Assembly: GCA_039806065.1 (NCBI GenBank)
Contig: JBDKJS010000015.1
Span: 1 to 15,785, forward strand
Direction: 5' to 3'
Source: JBDKJS01 sp039806065
GTDB taxonomy: Bacteria; Bacteroidota; Bacteroidia; AKYH767-A; 2013-40CM-41-45
DNA: 15,785 bases
The translations under genes and the position numbers were made by a program. This document shows positions 7,840 to 15,280 of this stretch, in pieces (position 1 is the first letter of the stretch; each line of letters opens with the position of its first letter). The notes beneath the pieces were generated by a model. That model saw only the letters and a list, made by a program, of their open reading frames with translations. It was not told the DNA's origin and did not search any database.

Positions 7840-7872
7840 CCAAAGTGGCAGTTAACACTGCCTGTCATTTGG
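7840..7872. repeat. Hairpin with perfect inner stem in the 7664-8084 gap
   Basis: ggcagt (7847-7852) and actgcc (7857-7862) pair perfectly around the tetraloop taac. Outside them ccaaa (7840-7844) and tttgg (7868-7872) also pair, across an internal loop of 2 and 5 bases. There is no adjacent T-run, so it is not an obvious terminator. It may be part of a structured RNA or an operator. Confidence 0.4.
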
Positions 7873-7918
7873 AAGGCCTAATGCACCTTTTGAATGTCTT
7901 TTAGAGTAGTGCAACAGG

Positions 7919-7988
7919 AATGGCTAGGCGTGACAAAAAGGGTTAAATCCCTTTAGCCAAGGAAGAATAGCTAAAAGGGCAAGCCATT
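7919..7988. repeat. Branched fold-back element with mutually exclusive inner stems
   Basis: An outer 7-bp stem aatggct (7919-7925) / agccatt (7982-7988) encloses two alternative inner hairpins that share one arm. In one, aaaggg (7937-7942) pairs with cccttt (7949-7954). In the other, ccctttagc (7949-7957) pairs with gctaaaaggg (7970-7979) with one bulged A. This resembles an attenuator- or switch-like arrangement but matches no riboswitch class that I recognise. It lies 97 bases downstream of the ABC protein stop codon on the minus strand and about 275 bases upstream of the T9SS gene. Pairing is seen in the sequence; an RNA role is inference. Confidence 0.35.
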
Positions 7989-8084
7989 GCTAAATTTAAT
8001 TCTATGATTACTAATTATATATTTTTCTAAATCATTAAAAGCGGAAAAGAGCGGGGTATTAAAATTTGATAAAAAACTTTGAGG

Positions 8085-9545
8085 TTACGCTTCGCTTTTA
8101 CTCAAATGACCATTGCTCATTTCATACACACTGTGACAAAAAGTCTTGATTAAATCTAGTTGATGCGAAATAAAAATGATTGCCATTTGCTTAGTGATAG
8201 TTGAACTATTTAAAAAACCTGTAAAAGCAAGTTGATTTTTCTCATCTAAAGATGCTGTGGCCTCATCACAAATTAAAATCAATGGTTGAGCGGCAATGTT
8301 TCTAATTAAATTAACACGTTGCAATTCACCACCACTTAGCGTTTGAATTTTCCGATTATCCATTTTGTTTAAATCTACACTATATAAGAGGCTATGAACC
8401 TGTTCTTTAATTTGCGATTGCACAAAACTGGGGTTATATCGCCTTATCACTTCTGCGATGATTTCATAAACGGAATAATGTGGGGTGAGCGTACTAAAGG
8501 GATCTTGAAACAAATATCCAATTGCAGGCTGATGGGTCAAATTACTGATAAGATTGGCGTGGACCACTCTCTTTCCAGTATATTTTACTTCATCTATTAA
8601 AACCTTCGCTAAGGTTGACTTTCCAGATCCGCTGTACCCATGAATGCCAATCCGTTCGCCCGCTGAAATAGCAAAGTTAACTTGATTAAGCACAGTAGTA
8701 TTTATTTTTCGATTTATCCAACTTTGATGTTGCGGGTATTTTACTGATATTTTTTCTAAACTAATCAGTGGTAAAGAATTCACTGGGGCAGCTATAGGAA
8801 GCCTATTAATAGGTGCTACTGCATACAAATGTTGGCTGCCAGGCTTCAAATCGATGCTTTCCAAAATGGACTCATCGTTAAACCTTAACAATTGAGTTGC
8901 AAAAGAAAGTGCTTGATTAATTGCATGGGATATAATCACCACAGTGATGCCCATTTTAACATTAAGATCATGCAACAATTTAATTGTATTTATTTCTAAG
9001 TTTCTATCTAATGCGCTCAATGGTTCATCGGCTATCAACACTTGAGGATGGTTAATAATAGCGATGGCCAATACTACCCGCTGTAATTGGCCACCACTTA
9101 ACTGATGAGGGTATCGTTTGTAAATTAGATCAGGGTTGGGCAATTGCAGTAATTGAAAAACTGACAATACCTTTTCCTTGGCTACCTTATTTGATATTTT
9201 CTGATGCGTTTTTATGGCTTCAGCCACTTGAATTCCACATCTTAGTATTGGGTTTAGGGCCGATTGCGCTTGTTGCATTACCATACCCACAGTTTTGCCA
9301 AATGGAATTGGCTGCTGTTGGACATTGACTCCATTAAGACAAACACTTCCAGATTTTAATTGTACGCCCGTAGGCAAGTCATTGATCAATGCTTTAATCA
9401 ACAATGATTTGCCGGCACCGCTACTACCTTGAATTAAAACAAAATTTCCTTTTTGGATTTCAAATGATAATGGCTTGCGATAAATTTCTATTCCACCGGC
9501 TAACAGTTGCAAATTGTTAACTTTAAAAACCACTTCACGAGTCAT
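8085..9545 (-). CDS. Double-ATPase ABC protein of the peptide/nickel (Dpp/Opp) family
   Basis: A 486-residue fusion of two ABC ATPase domains, as in YejF and GsiA, which power peptide-type importers at the inner membrane. Domain 1 has Walker A GSSGAGKS (40-47), Q-loop QQAQSALNP, signature LSGGQ (149-153), Walker B with Asp173-Glu174, and His207. Domain 2 has GYSGSGKS (303-310), FQDPFSTLTP, LSGGE (403-407), Asp427-Glu428 and His461, so both sites look catalytically complete. I start at 9545 (MTREVVFKV): the frame is open to 9650, but that extension overlaps the upstream exonuclease gene and encodes no ABC-like sequence. The chosen start leaves a 14-bp gap. No permease or substrate-binding protein gene is nearby, so the substrate is unknown. 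Last gene of a four-gene run. Confidence 0.92.
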   Translation of the reverse strand: MTREVVFKVNNLQLLAGGIEIYRKPLSFEIQKGNFVLIQGSSGAGKSLLIKALINDLPTGVQLKSGSVCLNGVNVQQQPIPFGKTVGMVMQQAQSALNPILRCGIQVAEAIKTHQKISNKVAKEKVLSVFQLLQLPNPDLIYKRYPHQLSGGQLQRVVLAIAIINHPQVLIADEPLSALDRNLEINTIKLLHDLNVKMGITVVIISHAINQALSFATQLLRFNDESILESIDLKPGSQHLYAVAPINRLPIAAPVNSLPLISLEKISVKYPQHQSWINRKINTTVLNQVNFAISAGERIGIHGYSGSGKSTLAKVLIDEVKYTGKRVVHANLISNLTHQPAIGYLFQDPFSTLTPHYSVYEIIAEVIRRYNPSFVQSQIKEQVHSLLYSVDLNKMDNRKIQTLSGGELQRVNLIRNIAAQPLILICDEATASLDEKNQLAFTGFLNSSTITKQMAIIFISHQLDLIKTFCHSVYEMSNGHLSKSEA

Positions 9546-9559
9546 AGCACCGTTATTTA

Positions 9560-10273
9560 TTATGCTTGAAGAATAATATGATCTGCCATCATTTTTTCCC
9601 CACGCATGCATTGAAAAATGCGCGCCACTGTAACTACATCTTTTTGACAATAGGTAGCTATGCGTTCCAAATTCTTGTCATTCCAATATACATGCCACAC
9701 CATACTTCCATCTATATCATCTTTAGGAGTAGGGATATTAAAAATGTGGGCTAATAACTGTAGCGATGTGAATGCCTTATAATCACCAAATTTCCAAAGC
9801 TCCATGGTGTCTAAATGCAATATTTCCCAGGGTTTCTTTGCAAAATTATCAAGTGCAGCAGGCAGCGGTAATTGGTTGATGATGTATCTCCTACTTAAGA
9901 AGGGGAAGTCAAATTCTTTACCATTATGTGCACATAACCTATGATAAGGAGAAGAAAAAAATTTATGCAAAGCTGATGCAAATTCTTTTAGTAATACCAC
10001 CTCATCATCACCGTAAAAACTCTTAATTCGAAATTGGTTGGGGTGTTCAAAATAACCCGCGCTGATGCAGACAATTTTACCAAACTCGGCATAAATTCCA
10101 GCAGACTGGTACTTCACTTCATTGGCATCTCCTTCATGACCAATAAATTTAGATTTCTTTTCCCAAAGAATTTTAGAAGGCCCATCTAGTGTACTGTAGT
10201 GTGGCTGCTGGGGCACTGTTTCAATGTCTAGAAACAATATTTTTTCGATTGGTATTTGCTGCAGTGAGTTCAT
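9560..10273 (-). CDS. DEDDy-type 3'-5' exonuclease (PolB-exonuclease-like)
   Basis: A 237-residue DnaQ-fold nuclease. Exo I is FLDIETVP with Asp16 and Glu18; Exo II is CAHNGKEFDFPFL with Asn117 and Asp122; Exo III is YCQKDVVTVARIF with Tyr208 and Asp212, the Tyr-x3-Asp spacing that defines the DEDDy subclass. These acidic residues bind the two metal ions that cleave nucleotides from 3' ends. The protein is a stand-alone exonuclease without polymerase or helicase domains and resembles the family annotated as predicted 3'-5' exonuclease related to the PolB exonuclease domain. Its substrate (DNA or RNA) cannot be told. The start MNSLQQIP is one base after the stop of the upstream gene, so translational coupling is likely. 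The ABC gene follows after 14 bp. Confidence 0.88.
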   Translation of the reverse strand: MNSLQQIPIEKILFLDIETVPQQPHYSTLDGPSKILWEKKSKFIGHEGDANEVKYQSAGIYAEFGKIVCISAGYFEHPNQFRIKSFYGDDEVVLLKEFASALHKFFSSPYHRLCAHNGKEFDFPFLSRRYIINQLPLPAALDNFAKKPWEILHLDTMELWKFGDYKAFTSLQLLAHIFNIPTPKDDIDGSMVWHVYWNDKNLERIATYCQKDVVTVARIFQCMRGEKMMADHIILQA

Positions 10274-10274
10274 A

Positions 10275-10679
10275 TTATTTAATCATTACGCCTTTTTTAT
10301 TTAACACAGGCAATTTTATAAAATTAGTTTCTTGAATACTATCCGGTAAAAAAACATATTTTTTATCATATATATTTTTATCTAAATAAAAGCTAACCCA
10401 ATATTCATTGCTCAGGCCAAAGAGGTTAGTCATAATGGGTTCTACTTTTGCATAATCTTTTGCATCAATTTTACCTATTAAATGGCGCAGCACAGATGTT
10501 TTTACACTTTTGCCTTCAAAATCGCCATACCCCTTGGAACTCACCAATACTCCATCTATGGGTTTGTCGTAAAGATTTATCACGTAAACATTCCAAACTT
10601 CGCTTCCTTGTTCGTCAGTCTCTTTTACCACTGCTACTGCTAAATTTTCAACTTCTGGTCTATTAATATCCTTTAACAT
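10275..10679 (-). CDS. Conserved protein of unknown function
   Basis: A 134-residue protein without signal peptide or membrane segment, so probably cytoplasmic. It begins MLKDINRPEVENLAVAVV and contains EVWNVYVINLYDKPIDGVLVSSKGYG, in which alternating hydrophobic residues suggest beta strands. Then come VKTSVLRHLIGKI, VEPIMTNLFGLSNEYWVSFYLD and KKYVFLPDSI. I recognise this pattern as a small protein seen widely in Bacteroidota without an assigned function; I cannot name a catalytic site or fold. The gene lies 3 bp after the serine hydrolase gene and 1 bp before the exonuclease gene, and its codon use resembles its neighbours', so it is a real member of the run. That it is a gene is nearly certain; its function is open. 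Confidence 0.85.
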   Translation of the reverse strand: MLKDINRPEVENLAVAVVKETDEQGSEVWNVYVINLYDKPIDGVLVSSKGYGDFEGKSVKTSVLRHLIGKIDAKDYAKVEPIMTNLFGLSNEYWVSFYLDKNIYDKKYVFLPDSIQETNFIKLPVLNKKGVMIK

Positions 10680-10682
10680 ATA

Positions 10683-11837
10683 TTATAATTCTTTAAATGT
10701 TCTAATTCCCTCTTCTAGATAAACTACAATATCACTTACTGCATGGTTTGCAATTGGCACACCCCGCTTGCGGCCAAGACGCACCATTACCAATTGATGA
10801 TCGGGTATTACAAAAATATACTGCCCCCCAATACCTCTTGCATAAAATGCCTCAACACCACCTACGCTGATAGTCCACCATTGATAACCGTATGGAACAT
10901 TTCCATTACCATCAGTATCTACCAATGGTGCAGGAGTAATGGACTCTTTAACATAAGCAGCAGATAAAATTTGCGTACCCTTCCAATTACCATGGTGTAA
11001 CATCAATAAACCTATGCGTGCCAAATCTCGGGCTGTGGCATAGCAGCAGCAAGATGCCTTTTCCATTCCATCATAATGATCGAGACTCCATTGTGCATCG
11101 TGTTCAGCTCCTATGGGAATCCAAAGTTTTTCGCTAAGATAATCGGCAAGTTTTTTTCCGGTTGCCTGTTGAACTACATGTGCAAGTAACTGTGTATCGC
11201 AAGCTTTGTAATTCCATATTTTACCGGGCTGATTTAATGGCTTTAATTTTTTCATCATTCCTTCCAGGTCGCTTCCATAATAAGCCTCAGTTGTAGGACT
11301 CAACAAACTAGCATACTGCTCATCCCAATCAACTCCGCTACTCATCCACAGCAAATGCCGAATGGTAACATTGGCCAATTGCCCCTCTTTAAAATAAGGT
11401 AAATACTTATTTACTTTATCATCTAATGACTGTATTTTCCCTTCATCCAGTGCAAAGCCTACTGCCAAGGCTGTAATACTTTTAGAGGCTGAGAATGGAT
11501 TGCTGATGCTATTAGCCGTATAGCCATCCCAATAGGATTCATAAATGAGTGAATCATTTTTAATAACTACAAATTCAACGGTTTCGTTTTTTTCTAGCTC
11601 ATTGATGAGTGCTTGGTTCAATTTTACCGCTCCATTTTTGGAGTGTTGAGGCCAAGGTTGCACCTTACCGGCTTTCACAGGCCTATTATGGAATAAATCT
11701 AAGTCGTCAATATTTACATAATTATAAATTAGCGCTTTGTAGATCCAAAGCTTTCCACTAAAAACGATGGTTAAATTGATTAACAAAAAGATGATCAATA
11801 CTACCCATGCTATTGATTTAAATATTTTCTTTACCAT
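10683..11837 (-). CDS. Membrane-anchored serine hydrolase (beta-lactamase / class C-esterase family)
   Basis: A 384-residue protein starting MVKKIFKSIAWVVL, with one hydrophobic segment (about 9-27) that should anchor it in the membrane with the catalytic domain outside the cytoplasm. I prefer the ATG at 11837 to the one at 11861 because it places Lys-rich residues directly before this segment. The catalytic domain carries NPFSASKSI, an SxxK motif with nucleophile Ser116 and Lys119; LLWMSSGVDWDE; IWNYKACDTQLLAHV, with Tyr210 as the likely base; and near the end ARGIGGQYIFVIPD, where the third motif is Gly-rich rather than a classical KTG. This fits penicillin-binding-protein-like esterases/peptidases more than true antibiotic beta-lactamases; the substrate is unknown. 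First gene of a four-gene leftward run, with 3 bp before the next. No clear promoter was found in 11838-11981. Confidence 0.88.
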   Translation of the reverse strand: MVKKIFKSIAWVVLIIFLLINLTIVFSGKLWIYKALIYNYVNIDDLDLFHNRPVKAGKVQPWPQHSKNGAVKLNQALINELEKNETVEFVVIKNDSLIYESYWDGYTANSISNPFSASKSITALAVGFALDEGKIQSLDDKVNKYLPYFKEGQLANVTIRHLLWMSSGVDWDEQYASLLSPTTEAYYGSDLEGMMKKLKPLNQPGKIWNYKACDTQLLAHVVQQATGKKLADYLSEKLWIPIGAEHDAQWSLDHYDGMEKASCCCYATARDLARIGLLMLHHGNWKGTQILSAAYVKESITPAPLVDTDGNGNVPYGYQWWTISVGGVEAFYARGIGGQYIFVIPDHQLVMVRLGRKRGVPIANHAVSDIVVYLEEGIRTFKEL

Positions 11838-11981
11838 ATAGCTGTTTATTAAAGTAAACACTTAAAAATTTTAATAGTAAGCCAGTTGTTATTGCAATCA
11901 AGCACATTCACTACTTAACTAGCGCTAAACCCAAGCTTGTTATTATTGATGGTAATTTACTATAAAATTAAAAAATAGAAA

Positions 11982-12716
11982 TTAGGCATTCACAAAATTG
12001 CTAACAGGTATTGGCGTAAATTTCATTTGAAAAATATGAGCAATGTTTGCTAGCAATTTTTCTTTCACCAGTATCTGATTGGGCTGATTGAAAACTTCTA
12101 AATGAAGTGAGGTAACCTTTTTATCTTCAATGCCGCAAGGAATAATATAATTAAACGGCAACAGATCTACATTAACATTAAAGGCTAAGCCATGCATGGT
12201 GACCCACCTGGAGCATCTTACACCCATCGCGCAAATTTTTCGTGCTAGATCAGGCTTCATAACATCCATCCACACTCCAGTGTAGCCTTCATAGCGAGAG
12301 GTTTGAATTCCAAAATCATGGCACGTTTGTATCACGGCTTCTTCTAGCAATCGAAGATACTTGTGAATGTCAGTAAAAAATTGATCAAGGTCAATGATGG
12401 GATAAACCACCAACTGACCCGGACCATGATAGGTGATATCACCCCCTCGATTGATAGGATAGTATTGAATGCCATGCTTTAGTAATTCACTTTGAGAAAT
12501 TAAAAGATGTTCACGCTTTCCACTTTTCCCTAAAGTAAAAACTGAAGGATGCTCACATACTATTAAATAATTTGGAGGCACCACCTGCTGTGCCATGGGT
12601 AAGTTTCTATTAGCTGTTTTAAGGGCTATAGTGTCTTGAAATAATTTTTCTTGAAGATCCCAACAGGTTTTGTAATCTATAAGTCCTGCATCGATTAGGT
12701 TTACTGACTTCAACAT
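11982..12716 (-). CDS. lipB: Octanoyl-[acyl-carrier-protein]:protein N-octanoyltransferase LipB
   Basis: Transfers octanoyl from acyl-carrier protein to the lipoyl domains of 2-oxoacid dehydrogenases and GcvH, after which LipA inserts sulphur. The 244-residue protein has EHPSVFTLGKSGK (about 55-67), the hallmark RGGDITYHGPGQLVVYPI (about 90-107), and the catalytic pair: Lys160 in RKICAMGVR and Cys194 in IIPCGIEDKKVTSL, which form the acyl-thioester intermediate. MHGLAFNVNVDL precedes the cysteine as usual. The length and start (MLKSVNLID) are normal for Bacteroidota LipB. lipA is not in the window. The gene lies 127 bp downstream of rnr on the same strand but has a promoter-like octamer of its own just before the start codon. 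Confidence 0.97.
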   Translation of the reverse strand: MLKSVNLIDAGLIDYKTCWDLQEKLFQDTIALKTANRNLPMAQQVVPPNYLIVCEHPSVFTLGKSGKREHLLISQSELLKHGIQYYPINRGGDITYHGPGQLVVYPIIDLDQFFTDIHKYLRLLEEAVIQTCHDFGIQTSRYEGYTGVWMDVMKPDLARKICAMGVRCSRWVTMHGLAFNVNVDLLPFNYIIPCGIEDKKVTSLHLEVFNQPNQILVKEKLLANIAHIFQMKFTPIPVSNFVNA

Positions 12717-12723
12717 TTCATTG

Positions 12724-12771
12724 CAAAAGTATATAAACTAACGAAGCAAAGCGTAAAAAATCAGTTAGTTT
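12724..12771 (-). promoter_or_regulatory. Candidate lipB promoter with an overlapping inverted repeat
   Basis: Read leftward, TACTTTTG (12731-12724) matches the -7 consensus TAnnTTTG exactly and ends only 7 bases before the lipB ATG at 12716, so the mRNA would have almost no leader. A TTTG lies 15 bases upstream (12750-12747), a short spacing. A perfect 8-bp inverted repeat, aaactaac (12735-12742) / gttagttt (12764-12771), brackets the -33 region with a 21-base loop and could be an operator. Confidence 0.4.
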
Positions 12772-12799
12772 CATTTTCTTTAAAAAGCTTTAAAGAGTA

Positions 12800-12818
12800 T
12801 AAAGCCTTTGGTGCTTTA
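12800..12818 (-). terminator. Weak hairpin downstream of rnr
   Basis: taaagc (12800-12805) and gcttta (12813-12818) form a 6-bp stem with a 7-base loop 26 bases after the rnr stop. On the minus strand it is not followed by a clean T-run, and a second self-complementary stretch (ctttaaagctttttaaag) comes next. It may act as a weak terminator or protect the mRNA 3' end. Confidence 0.35.
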
Positions 12819-12843
12819 AATTTATTGAATACTTAAACCAGCA

Positions 12844-15108
12844 TTAGGATACTACCAATGGCTGGTGATATCCTGGAAGCATTTTGAGGTCTATTTGTTT
12901 TTTTAACAAATCGCACTTTAGTACTTCTATTTTTACTACATCGCCTATGGTGTATTTATTTCCCGTTCTTGATCCCACTACACAATAATTGCCATCATCA
13001 AATTCATAAAAATCATCGTGCAAATCGCGTAGTCTAATCATTCCTTCACACTTGGTTTCAGCAATTTCTACATACAAACCCCACTCAGTAACCCCACTGA
13101 TTACTCCATCAAAAGCTTGGCCCACCTTGTCCATCATAAATTCTACCTGTTTGTATTTTATTGAAGCTCGTTCAGCATCGCTTGCTTTAATTTCCATACT
13201 TGTGCTGTGCTTACATTGTTCTTCCAGAACATCCTTATCGGCTTCAAATTTATTGTTTAGATATTTTTCTAACAGCCTATGCACTAATACATCAGGATAC
13301 CTTCTAATTGGTGAGGTGAAATGGGTGTAATACTCAAAAGCGAGCCCGTAATGACCTATATTTTCAGTAGTATAGGTGGCTTTTGCCATGGATCTTATTG
13401 CCAATTGTTCGAGCACATTTTGCTCTTTCTTTCCTTTTACTTTTTTAATGAGGGTATTTATAGAGCCAGCAATTTCTTTATCGTTGTTTATTTTAATTTT
13501 ATAGCCCCATTTGCTAGCAAACTTTGCAAAATTTTGAATTCTTTCTGTAACTGGCGTATCATGCACTCTATATACAAAAGGTTTGGAAGCTACTTTTACT
13601 TCGGTGATGTTTTCATCATTTCGTTTTTGTTTGATGGCTTCCACTTTATGTACAGTGGCTGCCCATTGCGCCACTGATCTATTGGCCAATAACATAAACT
13701 CTTCTATAAGTTTGTGAGCATCTTTGCTTTCCTTTAAAAATACACCTAGGGGTTTTCCTTTGTCATCAAGTTTGAATTTCACTTCTACTTTTTCAAAATT
13801 AATTGCCCCTTTGGTAAATCTTTGCTTGCGAAATTTTTTTGCTAGATCATTAAATATTAATAGTTCCTTTTTAAATTCACCTTCAGCTCCATCTAGTATG
13901 AGTTGTGCATCCTCATACGAAAATCGTTTATCGGAATAAATGACTGTTTTTCCGAACCATTTATCCACCACATTAGCATCCTGATCTATTTCAAATACTG
14001 CGCTGAAGCACAGTTTTTCTTCATTAGGGCGTAGTGAACACACTCCATTCGACAATTTTTCGGGTAGCATGGGCACCACTCTATCAACTAGATAAACCGA
14101 TGTGGCACGCTGATAAGCTTCCTTGTCGAGAAATGATTTTTCTTGAATATAATGAGCCACATCAGCTATGTGCACACCAATTTCATAGTTGCCATTTGGC
14201 AATTGACTCATACTAAGTGCATCATCAAAATCCTTGGCATCTACCGGATCAATGGTGAAAGTGGGAGTGGATCTGAAATCGCGCCTTCGAGCTATTTCTG
14301 CTTCACTAATTATTTCTGGGATTTTTTCAGCCTCTTGTTCCACATGTGCCGGAAACTCTAATGGAAAACCATATTCCGTTAGGATGGCATGCATTTCTGT
14401 ATCGTTTTCACCGGGCCATCCAAGTAGTTGAGTAATCTTACCTACCGGATTTTTTGACCCTCTGGGCCAATCTATTATTTGGGCAATGGCTTTTTGTCCA
14501 TGCTGGGCATTGAGCACTTTATGCTCTGGTACAAAAATATCCACATGCATTCGTGGACTATCGGGAACAAGAAAAGCAAATTTGCCATTTCTTTGAACTA
14601 CGCCAACAAAATCAACCTTAGATCTTTCAATTACTTCTACCACTTCACCTTCTAAGCGTTGATTTTTATGCCTTGCATAGAGGTATATTTTTACTGTATC
14701 GCCATCAAGCGCTTGCTTTGTATTTCGAGGAGCAATGTAAACGTCTTCTTTACCATCTTCGGTAAGTAAATAAGCAGCACCACTACTGGTGATTTCTATT
14801 TCCCCTTCAAGATAAGCATGCCGTGGTTTTAGTTTATAGCTTCCTCTCACTGGCTCTATGATATCTCCTTTTATTCTAAGCCTGTCAAGTAAGATTAATA
14901 TTTCTCTTTTTAGTTCCTTATGCAAGTCTTCAACAAAAGCTTGAGGTCCCACATTTTTAGACACAAATTGACTAAAGGTGGGCTTAATACTTTTGGTTAG
15001 TTGTTTGTGATTGAAAGATTTATTGGGAAATTGATTAAAAATTCGATAGACCTCCGTTTGAATAAATTCGAGGTAGGGGTTGACGGGTTTATGGTTTTTT
15101 TTACCCAT
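12844..15108 (-). CDS. rnr: Ribonuclease R
   Basis: A processive 3'-5' exoribonuclease of the RNB (RNase II) family that degrades structured RNA in the cytoplasm. From ATG at 15108 (MGKKNHKPVNPYLEF) it has 754 residues; the in-frame ATG at 15141 would add eleven residues unlike the family. Order of domains: N-terminal winged-helix-like segment (about 10-95), cold-shock/OB domains (about 95-230), RNB domain (about 275-600) and C-terminal S1 domain (about 663-742, GQAFDGVISGVTEWGLYVEI). The active site is TIDPVDAKDFDDAL, with Asp287, Asp293, Asp295 and Asp296 as metal ligands. THFTSPIRRYPDVLVHRLL (about 595-612) is the conserved RNB C-terminal motif. The Lys-rich tail seen after S1 in E. coli RNase R is absent: the protein ends soon after LKMLPGYHQP. 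The gene is divergent from the coiled-coil protein gene at 15281. Confidence 0.97.
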   Translation of the reverse strand: MGKKNHKPVNPYLEFIQTEVYRIFNQFPNKSFNHKQLTKSIKPTFSQFVSKNVGPQAFVEDLHKELKREILILLDRLRIKGDIIEPVRGSYKLKPRHAYLEGEIEITSSGAAYLLTEDGKEDVYIAPRNTKQALDGDTVKIYLYARHKNQRLEGEVVEVIERSKVDFVGVVQRNGKFAFLVPDSPRMHVDIFVPEHKVLNAQHGQKAIAQIIDWPRGSKNPVGKITQLLGWPGENDTEMHAILTEYGFPLEFPAHVEQEAEKIPEIISEAEIARRRDFRSTPTFTIDPVDAKDFDDALSMSQLPNGNYEIGVHIADVAHYIQEKSFLDKEAYQRATSVYLVDRVVPMLPEKLSNGVCSLRPNEEKLCFSAVFEIDQDANVVDKWFGKTVIYSDKRFSYEDAQLILDGAEGEFKKELLIFNDLAKKFRKQRFTKGAINFEKVEVKFKLDDKGKPLGVFLKESKDAHKLIEEFMLLANRSVAQWAATVHKVEAIKQKRNDENITEVKVASKPFVYRVHDTPVTERIQNFAKFASKWGYKIKINNDKEIAGSINTLIKKVKGKKEQNVLEQLAIRSMAKATYTTENIGHYGLAFEYYTHFTSPIRRYPDVLVHRLLEKYLNNKFEADKDVLEEQCKHSTSMEIKASDAERASIKYKQVEFMMDKVGQAFDGVISGVTEWGLYVEIAETKCEGMIRLRDLHDDFYEFDDGNYCVVGSRTGNKYTIGDVVKIEVLKCDLLKKQIDLKMLPGYHQPLVVS

Positions 15109-15280
15109 ATAAATAAATATTGAATGCACTACATTGTGCAATGGTAAATTTAAGCTTCTGGAGGTTTGTAAAAGCCTTGGGTATCCAAAAGAATTAACAG
15201 CAGCGTTTAATAACTTTTAGCTTAATGTTTAATCACAAAGTAATAGCTTATTAACTTTATGTTTATAAACAGCCCAAACA

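Larger units (their letters stand above)
7664..8084. other. 420 bp gap without a conventional gene
   Basis: Between the T9SS gene and the ABC gene, both leftward, there is no frame of gene-like length on either strand. It holds the 20-codon mini-ORF (7684-7746), the 12-base perfect palindrome gctaaatttagc (7704-7715), the long inverted repeat 7760-7821 and the two fold-back elements at 7840-7872 and 7919-7988. The stretch 7989-8084 is AT-rich and shows nothing I can name. The leader and promoter of the T9SS gene must lie in the left part, but no exact TAnnTTTG was found for it; TCATTTTG (minus strand, 7687-7680) differs at one base. Confidence 0.6.

Noticed and set aside
7920..7946. Short plus-strand ORFs of 7-8 codons in 7880-8030
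   Set aside because: Too short and without promoter or composition support; the fold-back structure explains this stretch better.
9546..9650. N-terminal extension of the ABC protein by 35 residues
   Set aside because: It overlaps the 3' end of the exonuclease gene and has no ABC-like sequence; the ATG at 9545 fits the family and leaves a normal gap.
11920..11927. 8-bp palindrome tagcgcta between lipB and the serine hydrolase gene
   Set aside because: Short palindromes arise often by chance and no second copy or promoter element was found nearby.
13052..14431. Several plus-strand frames of 60-118 codons opposite rnr
   Set aside because: All lie inside the well-conserved RNase R coding sequence on the other strand and resemble no protein family.
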